Source of the DNA: an uncultured Lachnospiraceae bacterium
GTDB taxonomy: Bacteria > Bacillota > Clostridia > Lachnospirales > Lachnospiraceae
Direction: 5' to 3'
Assembly: GCA_900549665.1 (NCBI GenBank)
Contig: URPH01000015.1
Coordinates: 1 to 62,452, forward strand
Length of the DNA stretch: 62,452 bases
Part shown: positions 33,712-42,255 of the stretch, in pieces
Position numbering within the stretch: the first letter of the stretch is position 1
Layout: the number at the start of each line of letters is the position of its first letter
The notes under the pieces: model-generated
What the model saw: the letters and a program-made list of their open reading frames with translations, nothing else
Told to the model about the DNA's origin: nothing
Databases searched by the model: none
Program-made: the position numbers and the translations under genes

Positions 33712-35553
33712 ATGAATATTTTGACAGTGGACGGGATAACAAAGGCATATGGAGAACGTAAAATATTTGATCAGGCGTCCTTCTTTCTGCATGAAGGAGA
33801 AAAGGCAGGAATCCTGGGAATCAATGGTACCGGTAAGACGACGCTTTTGCGCATGATCGTCGGTGAAGATGAGCCGGATATGGGAAATATCATCACGGCA
33901 AAGGGCAAGGTTATTTCTTATCTGCCGCAGAATCCTGTTTTTGATCCGGATGAAAATATGCTTTCTGCCGTTATGCATTTTGAAAATTATGATTCTTCAA
34001 TTGAAAAAACAGATCAGTTAGCCGGTTCGGAAAGTGATGCCAAGGCCATGCTCAGTAAGCTTGGGGTAACGGATTTTGATAAGTCCTGTGGGCAACTTTC
34101 CGGTGGAGAGAGAAAGAGACTGGCACTGGTCAAGACGCTGATGGCACCGGCGGATATCCTGATTTTGGATGAGCCGACCAACCATCTGGACCAGTCAATG
34201 GCAGACTGGCTGGAGGAGCGGTTAAAGAGTTTTAAAAAGACCATTTTGATGATCACGCATGACCGTTATTTTCTGGACAGTGTGTGCAACCGGATTTTGG
34301 AAGTTGACAAGGGGAAAATATATTCCTACGAATCCAATTACGAGGGCTTTTTAAAATTAAAGGCAGAACGGGAAGAAATGGCTGCTGCATCCGACAGGAA
34401 GCGTCATTCCATATTACGGACGGAGCTTGCGTGGGTACAAAGAGGCGCCAGGGCGCGCTCAACCAAGCAGAAGGCGAGACTGCAGAGATATGAGCAGATG
34501 AGCCGGATGGCGGATGCTGCAACGGACAAAAATGTAGAGCTTGGCAGTGTCACAAGCCGTCTTGGCAGGACGACAGTTGAGCTGCATGATATTACCAAAG
34601 CATATGGAGATAAGGTGCTTTTGCAGGACTTTACCTATTCCTTTCTGAGAAATGACCGGATCGGCTTTATGGGAGCCAATGGCTGCGGTAAGACTACTCT
34701 TATGAAAATGATCATGGGAGAGGTCATGCCGGATAAGGGTTATGTGGAAATCGGGCAGACAGTTCGGATCGGATATTTCGCACAGGAAATCGGTGAAGCT
34801 GAGATGAAGCCGGAGCAGAAGGTCATTGATTACATCAAGGATGTTTCGGAATATGTAGAGACAAATGATGGAAAAATATCGGCAGCAAAGCTTTTGGAGA
34901 GGTTTTTATTTGAGGGAGAAGACCAGTATGGTCCGATCGGAAAGCTTTCCGGCGGACAACGCAGGAGACTTTATTTGTGCAAGGTTTTGATGGGAGCCCC
35001 CAATGTTCTGATTCTGGACGAGCCAACCAATGATCTGGATGTTACGACATTGACGATTTTGGAGGATTACCTGGATCAGTTTACCGGGATCGTGATCACA
35101 GTCTCACATGACCGGTATTTTCTCGATCGTGTAGTAGGCCGGATGTTTGTATTTGAAGGCAATGGCGTATTATTCCGGTCCGAGGGTGGATACACAGATT
35201 ATGTAAACCGAAAGCGATTGGAAGAGTTGGAAAACGACGGCGCTCTGACAGATGATGGTTTACATAATGTAAAAGAAAAGCAGAAGTGGAATACCGGCAG
35301 GGAGAAAAAATTAAAGTTTTCCTATCAGGAACAAAAAGACTATGAGACTATAGAGGCGGATATTGCAAAGCTTGAAGAAGAGATTGCATATCTGGAAAAA
35401 TCCATGCTGGATTGTGCACATGATTTTGTCAAACTACGTGAAATATCGGAAAAAAAGGAATTAGCAGAAACGAATTTGGAAGAAAAGATGCAACGATGGA
35501 TGTATCTGGAAGAACTGGCAGAAAAAATTGCCGGACAGAATGAAAAAGTCTGA
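33712..35553 (+). CDS. ABC-F family ATPase (Uup-like), 613 aa
   Basis: A soluble protein with two ABC domains: Walker A GINGTGKTT (about 37-45) and GANGCGKTT, signatures LSGGERKRLAL and LSGGQRRRLYL, and two Walker B (ILDEPTNHLD, ILDEPTNDLD). The inter-domain linker has RGARARSTKQKARLQRY and the C-terminus is a coiled coil (about 545-613). There are no membrane helices, so it is an ABC-F translation or ribosome factor, closest in layout to Uup. A resistance role is not indicated. Confidence 0.92.
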   Translation: MNILTVDGITKAYGERKIFDQASFFLHEGEKAGILGINGTGKTTLLRMIVGEDEPDMGNIITAKGKVISYLPQNPVFDPDENMLSAVMHFENYDSSIEKTDQLAGSESDAKAMLSKLGVTDFDKSCGQLSGGERKRLALVKTLMAPADILILDEPTNHLDQSMADWLEERLKSFKKTILMITHDRYFLDSVCNRILEVDKGKIYSYESNYEGFLKLKAEREEMAAASDRKRHSILRTELAWVQRGARARSTKQKARLQRYEQMSRMADAATDKNVELGSVTSRLGRTTVELHDITKAYGDKVLLQDFTYSFLRNDRIGFMGANGCGKTTLMKMIMGEVMPDKGYVEIGQTVRIGYFAQEIGEAEMKPEQKVIDYIKDVSEYVETNDGKISAAKLLERFLFEGEDQYGPIGKLSGGQRRRLYLCKVLMGAPNVLILDEPTNDLDVTTLTILEDYLDQFTGIVITVSHDRYFLDRVVGRMFVFEGNGVLFRSEGGYTDYVNRKRLEELENDGALTDDGLHNVKEKQKWNTGREKKLKFSYQEQKDYETIEADIAKLEEEIAYLEKSMLDCAHDFVKLREISEKKELAETNLEEKMQRWMYLEELAEKIAGQNEKV

Positions 35554-35656
35554 GGCTGCAGAGAAAGATATTGTCAGAGATAAATGTGTTGTCGAAGATA
35601 AATATGCTGTCAGAGATAATAAACATTAAAAACTACAGAGCAGAAAGAAGAAATAC

Positions 35657-36298
35657 ATGCAGAAACAAAACGAGCAAATGCAGGAAGAAAAGAAACAAGA
35701 CGGACAAAACCAGAATGAACAAAAGCAAAGTGAACGAGAGCAAAGTGAACGAGAGCAAAGTGAACGAGAGCAAAGTGAACAGAAGCAAGCTGAACAGAAG
35801 CAAGCTGAACAGAAACAAAATGAGCAGGCAGTGAAAGAACTGGTTTCCCAATATATGATCAGGGGATATTTTCCGGAAGGCAAGATCCGTAAGCTGTATC
35901 AGTATGCTGAAAGTCCCCGGGAAGCAGAAAAAGAGATAAAAAAACAGTATGAAGAGGCCAGTCAGAAGAGAGAGACCGCATATCAGACCCGTTTGAAAAA
36001 TTTTGAAAATGCCGAAACAGCCAAGGACTATGAAAATGTAAAGGAAAGCCTGGAAGCTTTGGACGGATACAAGGACTGTGAAACCTTGATAAAAGAGTGT
36101 GCAAAAAAAGCCGAAGAACTGCGACAGGAACAGATAGCTGCAAGAAGAGAAGAGGAAAAAGAGCTGGAACAGGATCTTAAGGAGCATTTTATCAAAGATA
36201 AACGTACTCTCAGGTGGAATGTACTGGGAGCCATCCTTTTTATCATCATCAATACCGTTGTTTTGCTCTGGATCGGTGAAAAAATTATGTGGATGTGA
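35657..36298 (+). CDS. coiled-coil protein with repeats and C-terminal membrane anchor, 213 aa
   Basis: The N-terminal 50 residues are Gln/Glu-rich pentapeptide repeats (EREQS, then EQKQA), encoded by near-perfect 15-bp DNA repeats at 35725-35820. The middle is helical and charged, and one C-terminal membrane helix follows (VLGAILFIIINTVVLLWIG). It is probably tail-anchored with its coiled coil in the cytosol. Repeat number is likely to vary between strains. No homologous family recognised. Confidence 0.7.
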   Translation: MQKQNEQMQEEKKQDGQNQNEQKQSEREQSEREQSEREQSEQKQAEQKQAEQKQNEQAVKELVSQYMIRGYFPEGKIRKLYQYAESPREAEKEIKKQYEEASQKRETAYQTRLKNFENAETAKDYENVKESLEALDGYKDCETLIKECAKKAEELRQEQIAARREEEKELEQDLKEHFIKDKRTLRWNVLGAILFIIINTVVLLWIGEKIMWM

Positions 36299-36345
36299 TG
36301 ACCGGTGATTCATAAAAAAATATGTGGATGTGATGTCCGGCGGTT
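36290..36345 (+). repeat. tandem duplication around a stop codon (about 35-nt unit)
   Basis: The segment ATTATGTGGATGTGATGACC... is repeated as ATATGTGGATGTGATGTCC... immediately downstream. The unit includes the stop codon of the preceding gene. Confidence 0.7.
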
Positions 36346-36372
36346 GACAAAACAAAGTTTTTTGCATATTCT
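36344..36372 (+). promoter_or_regulatory. promoter of the cysE T-box unit
   Basis: TTGACA (36344-36349), a 17-nt spacer and TATTCT (36367-36372) precede the T-box leader. Confidence 0.7.
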
Positions 36373-36379
36373 AATAATG

Positions 36380-36642
36380 ATAAGAAAAAGGCGTTGAGCG
36401 GATAGAGTAGTTTTTGTAAAAGCATCAGAGATGGATTGTCACCGGCTGAAAGCAATCCTTGCAGGAGCAATGATGAAGTGCATTCGTAAGCCTGCTTTCG
36501 GAAAAGAGATTCTGAGTATGAAAGCACGTTTTCCGCGTTAAGGAATCAAGGTGCCGATGCATGTGCCTTTGGGCAGATGCGCGGAAACAGAGTGGAACCG
36601 CGATATGATCGTCTCTGACAGTTTTCTGTCAGGGATTTTTTG
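36380..36642 (+). promoter_or_regulatory. T-box leader, predicted specifier TGC (cysteine)
   Basis: The conserved T-box GTGGAACCGCG is at 36592-36602. It is followed by the terminator CTGACAG (36615-36621), TTTT, CTGTCAG (36626-36632) and a T-run. Stem I lies at about 36385-36540. A TGC triplet at 36479-36481 sits where the specifier is expected (GAAG-TGC-ATTC). Uncharged tRNA-Cys would allow read-through into cysE and probably cysS, which fits the genes downstream exactly. Confidence 0.9.
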
Positions 36643-36738
36643 TTGTTAGCATGTTAGCAATCTTTCATTATGGCGGCTATGTATTATTGTTGATCATTTC
36701 CTAAATCGGGAAATGTGTATATGACAAGGAAGTAAAAA

Positions 36739-37401
36739 ATGGGATTTATAAAAATTATTAAAGAAGAAATTGCATTGATCCGGGAAAGAGACCCGGCAAT
36801 CCATTCGGATATGGAGGTCTTTTTGTATCCGAGCTTTAAGGTTATGATGCACTATCGTCTTGCACACAAGCTGTATAAAAAAGGTCATTATTTCTGGGCA
36901 CGTTATATTTCACAGCGAGGTGTCAGAAAGACTGGAATTGAAATTCATCCCGGTGCAGAGATTGGTAAAGGTTTTTTTATTGATCACGGAAATGGTGTTA
37001 TTATCGGAGAGACTACAATAATCGGTGATAATGTGACCCTGTATCAGGGTGTGACACTTGGTGGTACCGGAAAGGAACAGGGAAAGCGCCATCCGACGGT
37101 CGGCAATAATGTGATGATTAGTGCCGGTGCAAAGGTACTTGGCTCTTTCAAGATTGGAGACAACAGCAAAATCGGAGCCGGAAGTGTTGTTTTAGAAGAG
37201 GTTCCGCCCAACTCGACGGTAGTCGGTGTGCCCGGGAGGGTGGTAAAAAGAGACAACATCCATCTGCCCCAGGAGGAGTTGGATCAGATCCACATGCCTG
37301 ACCCGGTACGAGAGGAGCTAAACAATCTCTGGCAGATGAACCGGATGCTTTCCGAGAGGCTGGAGCATATGGAAGATCAATTAAGGGAAAATACAAAATA
37401 G
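36739..37401 (+). CDS. cysE: serine O-acetyltransferase, 220 aa
   Basis: Makes O-acetylserine, the carbon skeleton of cysteine. An N-terminal helical domain (YRLAHKLYKKGHYFWARYIS) is followed by the left-handed beta-helix of hexapeptide repeats with catalytic-type His (EIHPGAEIGKGFFIDHGNGV) and the GVTLGGTGKEQGKRHP loop. Length is standard. It is controlled by the Cys T-box upstream and linked through a repeat spacer to cysS. Confidence 0.95.
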   Translation: MGFIKIIKEEIALIRERDPAIHSDMEVFLYPSFKVMMHYRLAHKLYKKGHYFWARYISQRGVRKTGIEIHPGAEIGKGFFIDHGNGVIIGETTIIGDNVTLYQGVTLGGTGKEQGKRHPTVGNNVMISAGAKVLGSFKIGDNSKIGAGSVVLEEVPPNSTVVGVPGRVVKRDNIHLPQEELDQIHMPDPVREELNNLWQMNRMLSERLEHMEDQLRENTK

Positions 37402-37588
37402 ATCACAATATAATTAATGAGAGATATAAAATGGATCACAATATATTAAGAGATGATATAAAATAGATCACAATGTAATTAAAGGAAGATATAAAATAGA
37501 TCACAATGTAATTAAAGGAAGATATAAAATAGATCACAATATATTAAGAGAAAATACAAAATAGATCATAATATAATTAAGGAGACAG
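37387..37588 (+). repeat. six copies of a roughly 33-nt intercistronic unit
   Basis: The unit AGATATAAAATAGATCACAA plus TGTAATTAAAGGA repeats six times with small changes from the last codons of cysE to the cysS ribosome binding site. The first copy contains the cysE stop (AAATAG). The last contains the functional AAGGAG (37580-37584). The ancestral gap was therefore about 33 nt and expanded by tandem duplication. Confidence 0.85.
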
Positions 37589-37592
37589 GAGT

Positions 37593-39002
37593 ATGAAGAT
37601 TTATAACACGTTGAGTAAAAGAAAAGAAGATTTTAAACCGATAGAGGATGGTAAAGTGAGGATGTATGTTTGCGGTCCGACCGTATACAATCTGATCCAT
37701 ATCGGAAATGCGCGTCCGATGATCGTATTTGATACTGTCAGACGCTATATGGAGCACAAAGGCTATGATGTCAACTATGTATCTAACTTTACTGATGTTG
37801 ATGACAAGATTATCAAAGCAGCCAACGAAGAGGGTGTGGATGCATCGGTTATTTCCGAGCGATATATTGCAGAATGCAAAAAGGACATGCAGGGAATGAA
37901 TGTAAAGCCTGCCACAACCCATCCAAAGGCAACAGAGGAAATCGACGGTATGATTGACATGATTGATACCCTGATTAAAAACGGTCATGCCTATGTGGCT
38001 GCGGATGGTACTGTTTATTACCGTACCAGAAGCTTCAAGGATTATGGTAAGCTTTCACACAAAAATATCGATGATTTACAGGGCGGTATGAGATCGCTGC
38101 TTGTCAGTGGTGAAGACCAGAAAGAGGATCCTCTTGATTTTGTATTGTGGAAGCCTAAAAAAGAAGGAGAGCCTTATTGGGAATCACCCTGGTGCGAGGG
38201 ACGTCCGGGCTGGCATATAGAGTGCTCTGTTATGAGTAAAAAATACCTCGGAGATCAGATTGACATTCATGCCGGTGGAGAAGATTTGATCTTTCCTCAC
38301 CATGAAAATGAGATCGCACAGTCAGAGGCTGCTAACGGAAAAGAATTTTCCAGATACTGGATGCACAATGCATTTTTAAATATTGACAATAAAAAGATGA
38401 GCAAGTCTCTTGGTAATTTCTTTACTGTCCGTGATATCAGTGAAAAATACGACCTTCAAGTACTGCGTTTCTTTATGCTGTCTGCACATTACAGAAGCCC
38501 GCTCAATTTCAGTGCAGATCTGATGCTGGCTGCCAAAAACGGACTGGAACGTATTGTTACCGGTACGGAAAATGTGAAGTTTGCACTTTCCAATGCAACA
38601 AAGGAAACAATGGATGATGCAGAAAAAGCATTGCTTGCAGAAGCAAAAGAATTTGAAACCAAATTTGATGATGCCATGGATGATGATTTCAATACAGCAG
38701 ATGCTATTTCTGTTATTTTTGAACTGATCAAATTTGCCAATATCAATGCAACAGCAGACAAGTCCAAAGAGTTTTTGCAGGCAATTCTGGATGAGATTAA
38801 AGAGCTTGCCGATATCTGCGGATTGATCGTGGAAAAAGAAGATGGTATTCTGGATGCCGACATAGAAGCACTGATCGCTGAAAGAACAGCAGCCAAAAAA
38901 GAAAAGAATTTTGCAAGGGCAGATGCCATCCGTAATGAATTGCTGGAAAAGGGAATTATCCTGGAAGATACACGTGAGGGCGTGAAATGGAAGAGAGCAT
39001 AA
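37593..39002 (+). CDS. cysS: cysteinyl-tRNA synthetase, 469 aa
   Basis: Class I synthetase with the HIGH-type motif HIGNARP (about 32-38), KMSKS at about 268-272, and zinc ligands in the CGPTVYN, WHIECS and GGEDLIFPHHENE segments. Length is normal. GGAGACAGG precedes the ATG. It lies with cysE under a Cys-specific T-box, linking tRNA charging to cysteine supply. Confidence 0.97.
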   Translation: MKIYNTLSKRKEDFKPIEDGKVRMYVCGPTVYNLIHIGNARPMIVFDTVRRYMEHKGYDVNYVSNFTDVDDKIIKAANEEGVDASVISERYIAECKKDMQGMNVKPATTHPKATEEIDGMIDMIDTLIKNGHAYVAADGTVYYRTRSFKDYGKLSHKNIDDLQGGMRSLLVSGEDQKEDPLDFVLWKPKKEGEPYWESPWCEGRPGWHIECSVMSKKYLGDQIDIHAGGEDLIFPHHENEIAQSEAANGKEFSRYWMHNAFLNIDNKKMSKSLGNFFTVRDISEKYDLQVLRFFMLSAHYRSPLNFSADLMLAAKNGLERIVTGTENVKFALSNATKETMDDAEKALLAEAKEFETKFDDAMDDDFNTADAISVIFELIKFANINATADKSKEFLQAILDEIKELADICGLIVEKEDGILDADIEALIAERTAAKKEKNFARADAIRNELLEKGIILEDTREGVKWKRA

Positions 39003-39427
39003 GCTTACTTGATAAGATAAAAGAGACATTTGACTGTAAGGAAGTGGACGTAAGGGCATATTCACCTCTGACACTTGCATTTATGGGAGACTGTGTATTT
39101 GAGATCATTATACGGAGTGTTGTTGTGGAAAGAGGCAACCGCCAGGCTGGAGGTTTACATAAAACCAAAAGCGCGGTTGTCAATGCCAAGGTGCAGGCAC
39201 AGATGGTTGAAGCTATGATGGACAGGCTGACAGATGAGGAGCGTGCGGTGTACAGGCGTGGCCGAAATGCCAAGCCTCACACGGTCGCTAAAAATGCCAC
39301 CATAAATGATTACCGCAAGGCAACCGGACTGGAAACTTTGTACGGGTATTTATATCTTTTAGGGCAGGAAGACCGGATACTGGAGCTGACTAAGCTTGGA
39401 CTTGATTTGATCGGTGTGAGGATTTGA
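38987..39427 (+). CDS. mrnC: mini-ribonuclease III, 146 aa
   Basis: A stand-alone RNase III catalytic domain without the dsRNA-binding domain. It carries LAFMGDCVFE (equivalent of the RNase III signature) and RRGRNAK...ATINDYRKATGLETLYGYLYL with the second acidic cluster. It matures 23S rRNA in Firmicutes. It overlaps cysS by 16 nt, as in other Firmicutes gene orders. The stop lies in a 17-nt tandem duplication (39409-39425 and 39426-39442). Confidence 0.93.
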   Translation: MEESISLLDKIKETFDCKEVDVRAYSPLTLAFMGDCVFEIIIRSVVVERGNRQAGGLHKTKSAVVNAKVQAQMVEAMMDRLTDEERAVYRRGRNAKPHTVAKNATINDYRKATGLETLYGYLYLLGQEDRILELTKLGLDLIGVRI

Positions 39428-39442
39428 TCGGTGTGAGGATTT
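39409..39442 (+). repeat. perfect 17-nt tandem duplication across the mrnC stop
   Basis: GATCGGTGTGAGGATTT occurs twice in a row, and the mrnC stop TGA spans the junction. This is a recent slippage event. Confidence 0.9.
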
Positions 39443-39955
39443 CAAACAAATCATGCGTATCCCAGACATTCGCGGCATGCAAAATATAGAAAATAGCGAA
39501 AAAGCATGCCGGTAGCCAGACAGATCATGCGTATCCGAGGCCACCGCGGCATGCAAAATATAGAATATAGCGAAAAAGCATGCCGTTGGTCAAACAAATC
39601 GAGCATATCCCAAGCCACCGTGGCATGCAAAATATAGAATATAGCAAAAAAGCATGCTGTTAGTCAGGCAGATCATGTGTATCCCAGACATTCGCGGCAT
39701 GCAAAATATAGAATATAGCGAAAAAGCATGCCGGTAGCCAGGCAGATCATGCGTATCCCAGACATTCGCGGCATGCAAAATATAGAATATAGCAAAAAAG
39801 CATGCCGTTAGTCAGGCAGATCATGTATATCCCCGGCCACCACGGCATGCAAAATGAAGAATATAGCGAAAAAGCATGCCGGTAGCCAAAAAAATCATGC
39901 ATATCCCAAGCAACCGCGGCATGCAAAATGAAGAATATAGTAAAAAAGCATGCCA
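39443..39955 (+). repeat. seven tandem copies of a 74-nt hairpin repeat
   Basis: The 605-nt gap between mrnC and rlmB is almost all repeat. Each unit contains CGGCATGC, a 23-nt A-rich loop, and GCATGCCG (8-bp stem), then a linker around GGCAGATCATGCGTATCCC and a short variable 10-12 nt stretch. Wobble changes in the third unit keep pairing. No gene was accepted here: frames shift from unit to unit because 74 is not a multiple of three. Confidence 0.9.
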
Positions 39956-40015
39956 CGGAGGTCAGGCTGAATGCAGGCGTAATATAGCAGTGCAGTAACA
40001 AATGTTAAAAATAAG

Positions 40016-40105
40016 GGAGAGATACAAGTAGCATGGCATATGAAGAGGCATATATCGAAAGGAGAGATACAAACAGCATGGCATACGAAGAATCGTATAT
40101 CGAAG
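40016..40105 (+). repeat. 45-nt duplication of the rlmB translation start region
   Basis: GGAGAGATACAA with the following start region occurs at 40016 and 40061, and a degenerate third copy begins at 40106 (GGAGA), each 45 nt apart. Each full copy contains a ribosome binding site and an in-frame ATG (40033 and 40078). Confidence 0.85.
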
Positions 40106-40818
40106 GGAGAAATGCAGTCATAGAAGCATTTCGTTCCGGAAAGACAATTGATAAATTATATATTCTGGATGGCTGTCAGGATGGACCGATGGCTACCATC
40201 CGCAGGGAAGCCAAAAAACATGACGCCCTAATGAAATTTGTACCCAAGGAGCGTCTGGATCAGATTTCACAGACCGGCAGGCATCAGGGGGTTATTGCTG
40301 TATGCGCAGCCTATACCTATGCAGAAGTAGATGATATCCTCGAAGCTGCCAGACAAAAGGGAGAGGATCCGTTTGTCTTTATTCTGGATGGAATAGAGGA
40401 TCCGCACAATCTGGGTGCCATTATCAGAACTGCCAATTTAGCAGGTGCCCATGGAGTGATCATCCCCAAAAACAGAGCTGTCGGGCTGACTGCAACGGTA
40501 GCCCGTACATCAGCCGGAGCACTCAATTATACACCGGTTGCCAAAGTGACCAATCTGGGCAAGACCATGGAGGAACTCAAAAAAGAGGGACTTTGGTTTG
40601 TATGTGCAGACATGGACGGTACGAAAATGTATGATCTTAATCTCAAGGGACCGATCGGACTGGTGATCGGAAATGAAGGTGATGGCGTGAGCCGGCTTAT
40701 AAAGGAAAAATGTGATATGACGGCGGCAATTCCCATGAAGGGAGATATTGATTCATTAAATGCATCGGTTGCTGCAGGGGTACTGGCTTATGAAATCGTG
40801 AGACAACGGATGGATTGA
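40033..40818 (+). CDS. rlmB: 23S rRNA (guanosine 2'-O) methyltransferase, RlmB/TrmH family, 261 aa
   Basis: SpoU-type methyltransferase: N-terminal substrate domain EGRNAVIEAF (about 24-33), then the knotted SAM site with FILDGIEDPHNLGAIIRTA (motif 1), GLVIGNEGDGVSR (motif 2) and IPMKGDIDSLNASVAAG (motif 3). Two start codons, 40033 and 40078, each have a ribosome binding site because the start region is duplicated in frame. The shorter form (246 aa) has the usual family N-terminus. The stop is 1 nt before sigH. Confidence 0.94.
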   Translation: MAYEEAYIERRDTNSMAYEESYIEGRNAVIEAFRSGKTIDKLYILDGCQDGPMATIRREAKKHDALMKFVPKERLDQISQTGRHQGVIAVCAAYTYAEVDDILEAARQKGEDPFVFILDGIEDPHNLGAIIRTANLAGAHGVIIPKNRAVGLTATVARTSAGALNYTPVAKVTNLGKTMEELKKEGLWFVCADMDGTKMYDLNLKGPIGLVIGNEGDGVSRLIKEKCDMTAAIPMKGDIDSLNASVAAGVLAYEIVRQRMD

Positions 40819-40819
40819 T

Positions 40820-41443
40820 ATGAAGGAATTTTCGGATTTTACCGATGAGGAACTGATCATCCGGTATCGGGATGGGGACAAACAGATCATGGACTATCTT
40901 ATGGACAAATACAAGCATGTGGTGCGCAGTAAAGCGAGCCGGATGTTTATTTTGGGTGCGGACAAGGATGACCTGATCCAGGAAGGCATGATCGGGCTGT
41001 TTAAAGCAGTAAGAGACTATGACAGCGGCAGAGATGCAAGCTTTTTAACCTTTGCGGAGCTTTGCGTATCCCGTCAGATGTATACCGCCATTCAGGCAGC
41101 AAACCGTAAAAAGCATCTCCCGTTAAATTCCTATATTTCTTTGTATAAAAATTCAGAGGATGAAATTCTTGAGGGGCAGTTAATTGGTGCAATCCGGGAT
41201 TTTTCAGAACAAAATCCGGAAGAAATTCTGATTGACCGGGAAAACGTAGAGGCGCTGCAGACGATCATAGATCAGGAGCTTAGTACCTTTGAGCGGCAGG
41301 TTCTTGAGCTTTCCATGACGGGAATGGGGTATATCGATATTGCAAGGCTTTTGGGAAAGGATCCGAAGTCAACGGATAATGCTTTAAACCGTGTGAAAAC
41401 AAAAATAAGAAAGGCCATTGAGAGAAATCGGCATGTATCCTGA
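40820..41443 (+). CDS. sigH: RNA polymerase sigma factor, sigma-H type, 207 aa
   Basis: The sigma-70 region 2 (FLTFAELCVSRQMYTAIQAANRKKH) and region 4 (TFERQVLELSMTGMGYIDIARLLGKDPKSTDNALNRVKTKI) are complete. Length and position after cysS-mrnC-rlmB match sporulation/competence sigma-H in Firmicutes; the yacP-like gene often found between is absent. The ATG at 40820 is 1 nt after the rlmB stop, so translation is probably coupled. Confidence 0.9.
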   Translation: MKEFSDFTDEELIIRYRDGDKQIMDYLMDKYKHVVRSKASRMFILGADKDDLIQEGMIGLFKAVRDYDSGRDASFLTFAELCVSRQMYTAIQAANRKKHLPLNSYISLYKNSEDEILEGQLIGAIRDFSEQNPEEILIDRENVEALQTIIDQELSTFERQVLELSMTGMGYIDIARLLGKDPKSTDNALNRVKTKIRKAIERNRHVS

Positions 41444-41473
41444 TACTGGTCTGTACCGAGGCCCATACATACA

Positions 41474-41512
41474 ATAAAAAAGCATATATCCAATAGGATA
41501 TATGCTTTTTAG
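41474..41512. terminator. bidirectional terminator after sigH
   Basis: AAAAAGCATATATCC, loop AATA, GGATATATGCTTTTT: a perfect 15-bp dyad with A- and T-tracts. It can serve sigH and the convergent tRNA-Thr. Confidence 0.9.
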
Positions 41513-41533
41513 TTATCTTTGTGCATAATAAAA

Positions 41534-41606
41534 AGCTGATAACGGGACTCGGACCCGTGACCTCCGCATTACCAATGCGACGCTCTACCACCTGAGCTAT
41601 ATCAGC
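41534..41606 (-). tRNA. tRNA-Thr (anticodon GGT)
   Basis: On the minus strand: acceptor GCTGATA...TATCAGC, D-arm GCTCAGGTGGTAGAGC, anticodon stem TCGCA/TGCGG (end pair G-U like) with loop TTGGTAA, T-arm GGGTCCGAGTCCC. CCA is not encoded. Confidence 0.95.
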
Positions 41607-41626
41607 CGGTTAACTCACCGACGTTC

Positions 41627-41655
41627 ATTGTAGCATGGTGGGATTTTTTTGTCAA
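41627..41655 (-). promoter_or_regulatory. promoter of tRNA-Thr
   Basis: On the minus strand TTGACA (41655-41650), 17 nt, TACAAT (41632-41627), about 20 nt before the tRNA. Confidence 0.85.
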
Positions 41656-41774
41656 TGAAATGTTTTGTTTGTTTCAAAAATTGTTCTAAATTTGTTTTTA
41701 AATAAAAAAATGTTTCTAAAACGTCCGTATTTCCCGGCTTTTTATTTTCTGAGATGATAATGGAGGAAACAAAC

Positions 41775-42119
41775 TTATTCTTCCTCTTCCTCAGACTCTT
41801 TCTTGACGGGCATTATTTTTTCCCGGTACTTATCTTCAAAGACCTCCAATTCAATCCTGTATGCATCTTTTTCTACGATCAGCTCTTCAATATGATCATC
41901 AATCAGTTTGATTTCCGCTTTTACTTCATCAAGATGTTGCCTGATCAGTTTACTTCCTTTTTCGAGAAGATGGTCATCAAGACATTGGTTGTACAGATCC
42001 GCTCTGAATTTTAAAAGCTTTTTTTCTTCCTTTTGAGCTTTGATTTGCTGTTCAACGGAAGTAAAGGATACTTTTAATTCTTTGTAAATTTCATCCTGAA
42101 GTTTGGTATCTTTTTCCAT
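41775..42119 (-). CDS. coiled-coil hypothetical protein, 114 aa
   Basis: The minus-strand ATG at 42119 has AAAGGAGATATACAA upstream, a strong ribosome binding site. The whole protein is predicted helical and charged (KAQKEEKKLLKFRADLYNQCLDDHLLEKG), ending in a poly-Glu tail. It has no enzyme motif. It is a monocistronic unit between the tRNA and the receiver-protein gene. Function unknown. Confidence 0.8.
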   Translation of the reverse strand: MEKDTKLQDEIYKELKVSFTSVEQQIKAQKEEKKLLKFRADLYNQCLDDHLLEKGSKLIRQHLDEVKAEIKLIDDHIEELIVEKDAYRIELEVFEDKYREKIMPVKKESEEEEE

Positions 42120-42255
42120 TTGTATATCTCCTTTACACGCTTTTTTATACTATATGCCGTACACCTTAAAGTTAAAATAATTATAGCAAATGTTTTACAA
42201 TCTGCATAGTGGTGTGTTAAAATTATTTTGTGAATAATTCAGGGGAGAACCGTTT

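Noticed and set aside
35633..36367. 244-aa Leu/Phe-rich minus-strand ORF
   Set aside because: It is the reverse complement of the Gln/Glu repeat gene; its apparent hydrophobicity comes from CTT/TTC codons.
39443..39955. CRISPR array
   Set aside because: The whole 74-nt unit is conserved, including the parts that would be spacers; only 10-12 nt vary, and no cas genes are nearby.
39359..40001. Minus-strand ORFs with repeated peptide FSLYSIFCMPRMSG
   Set aside because: They are translations of the DNA repeat in shifting frames and have no ribosome binding sites.
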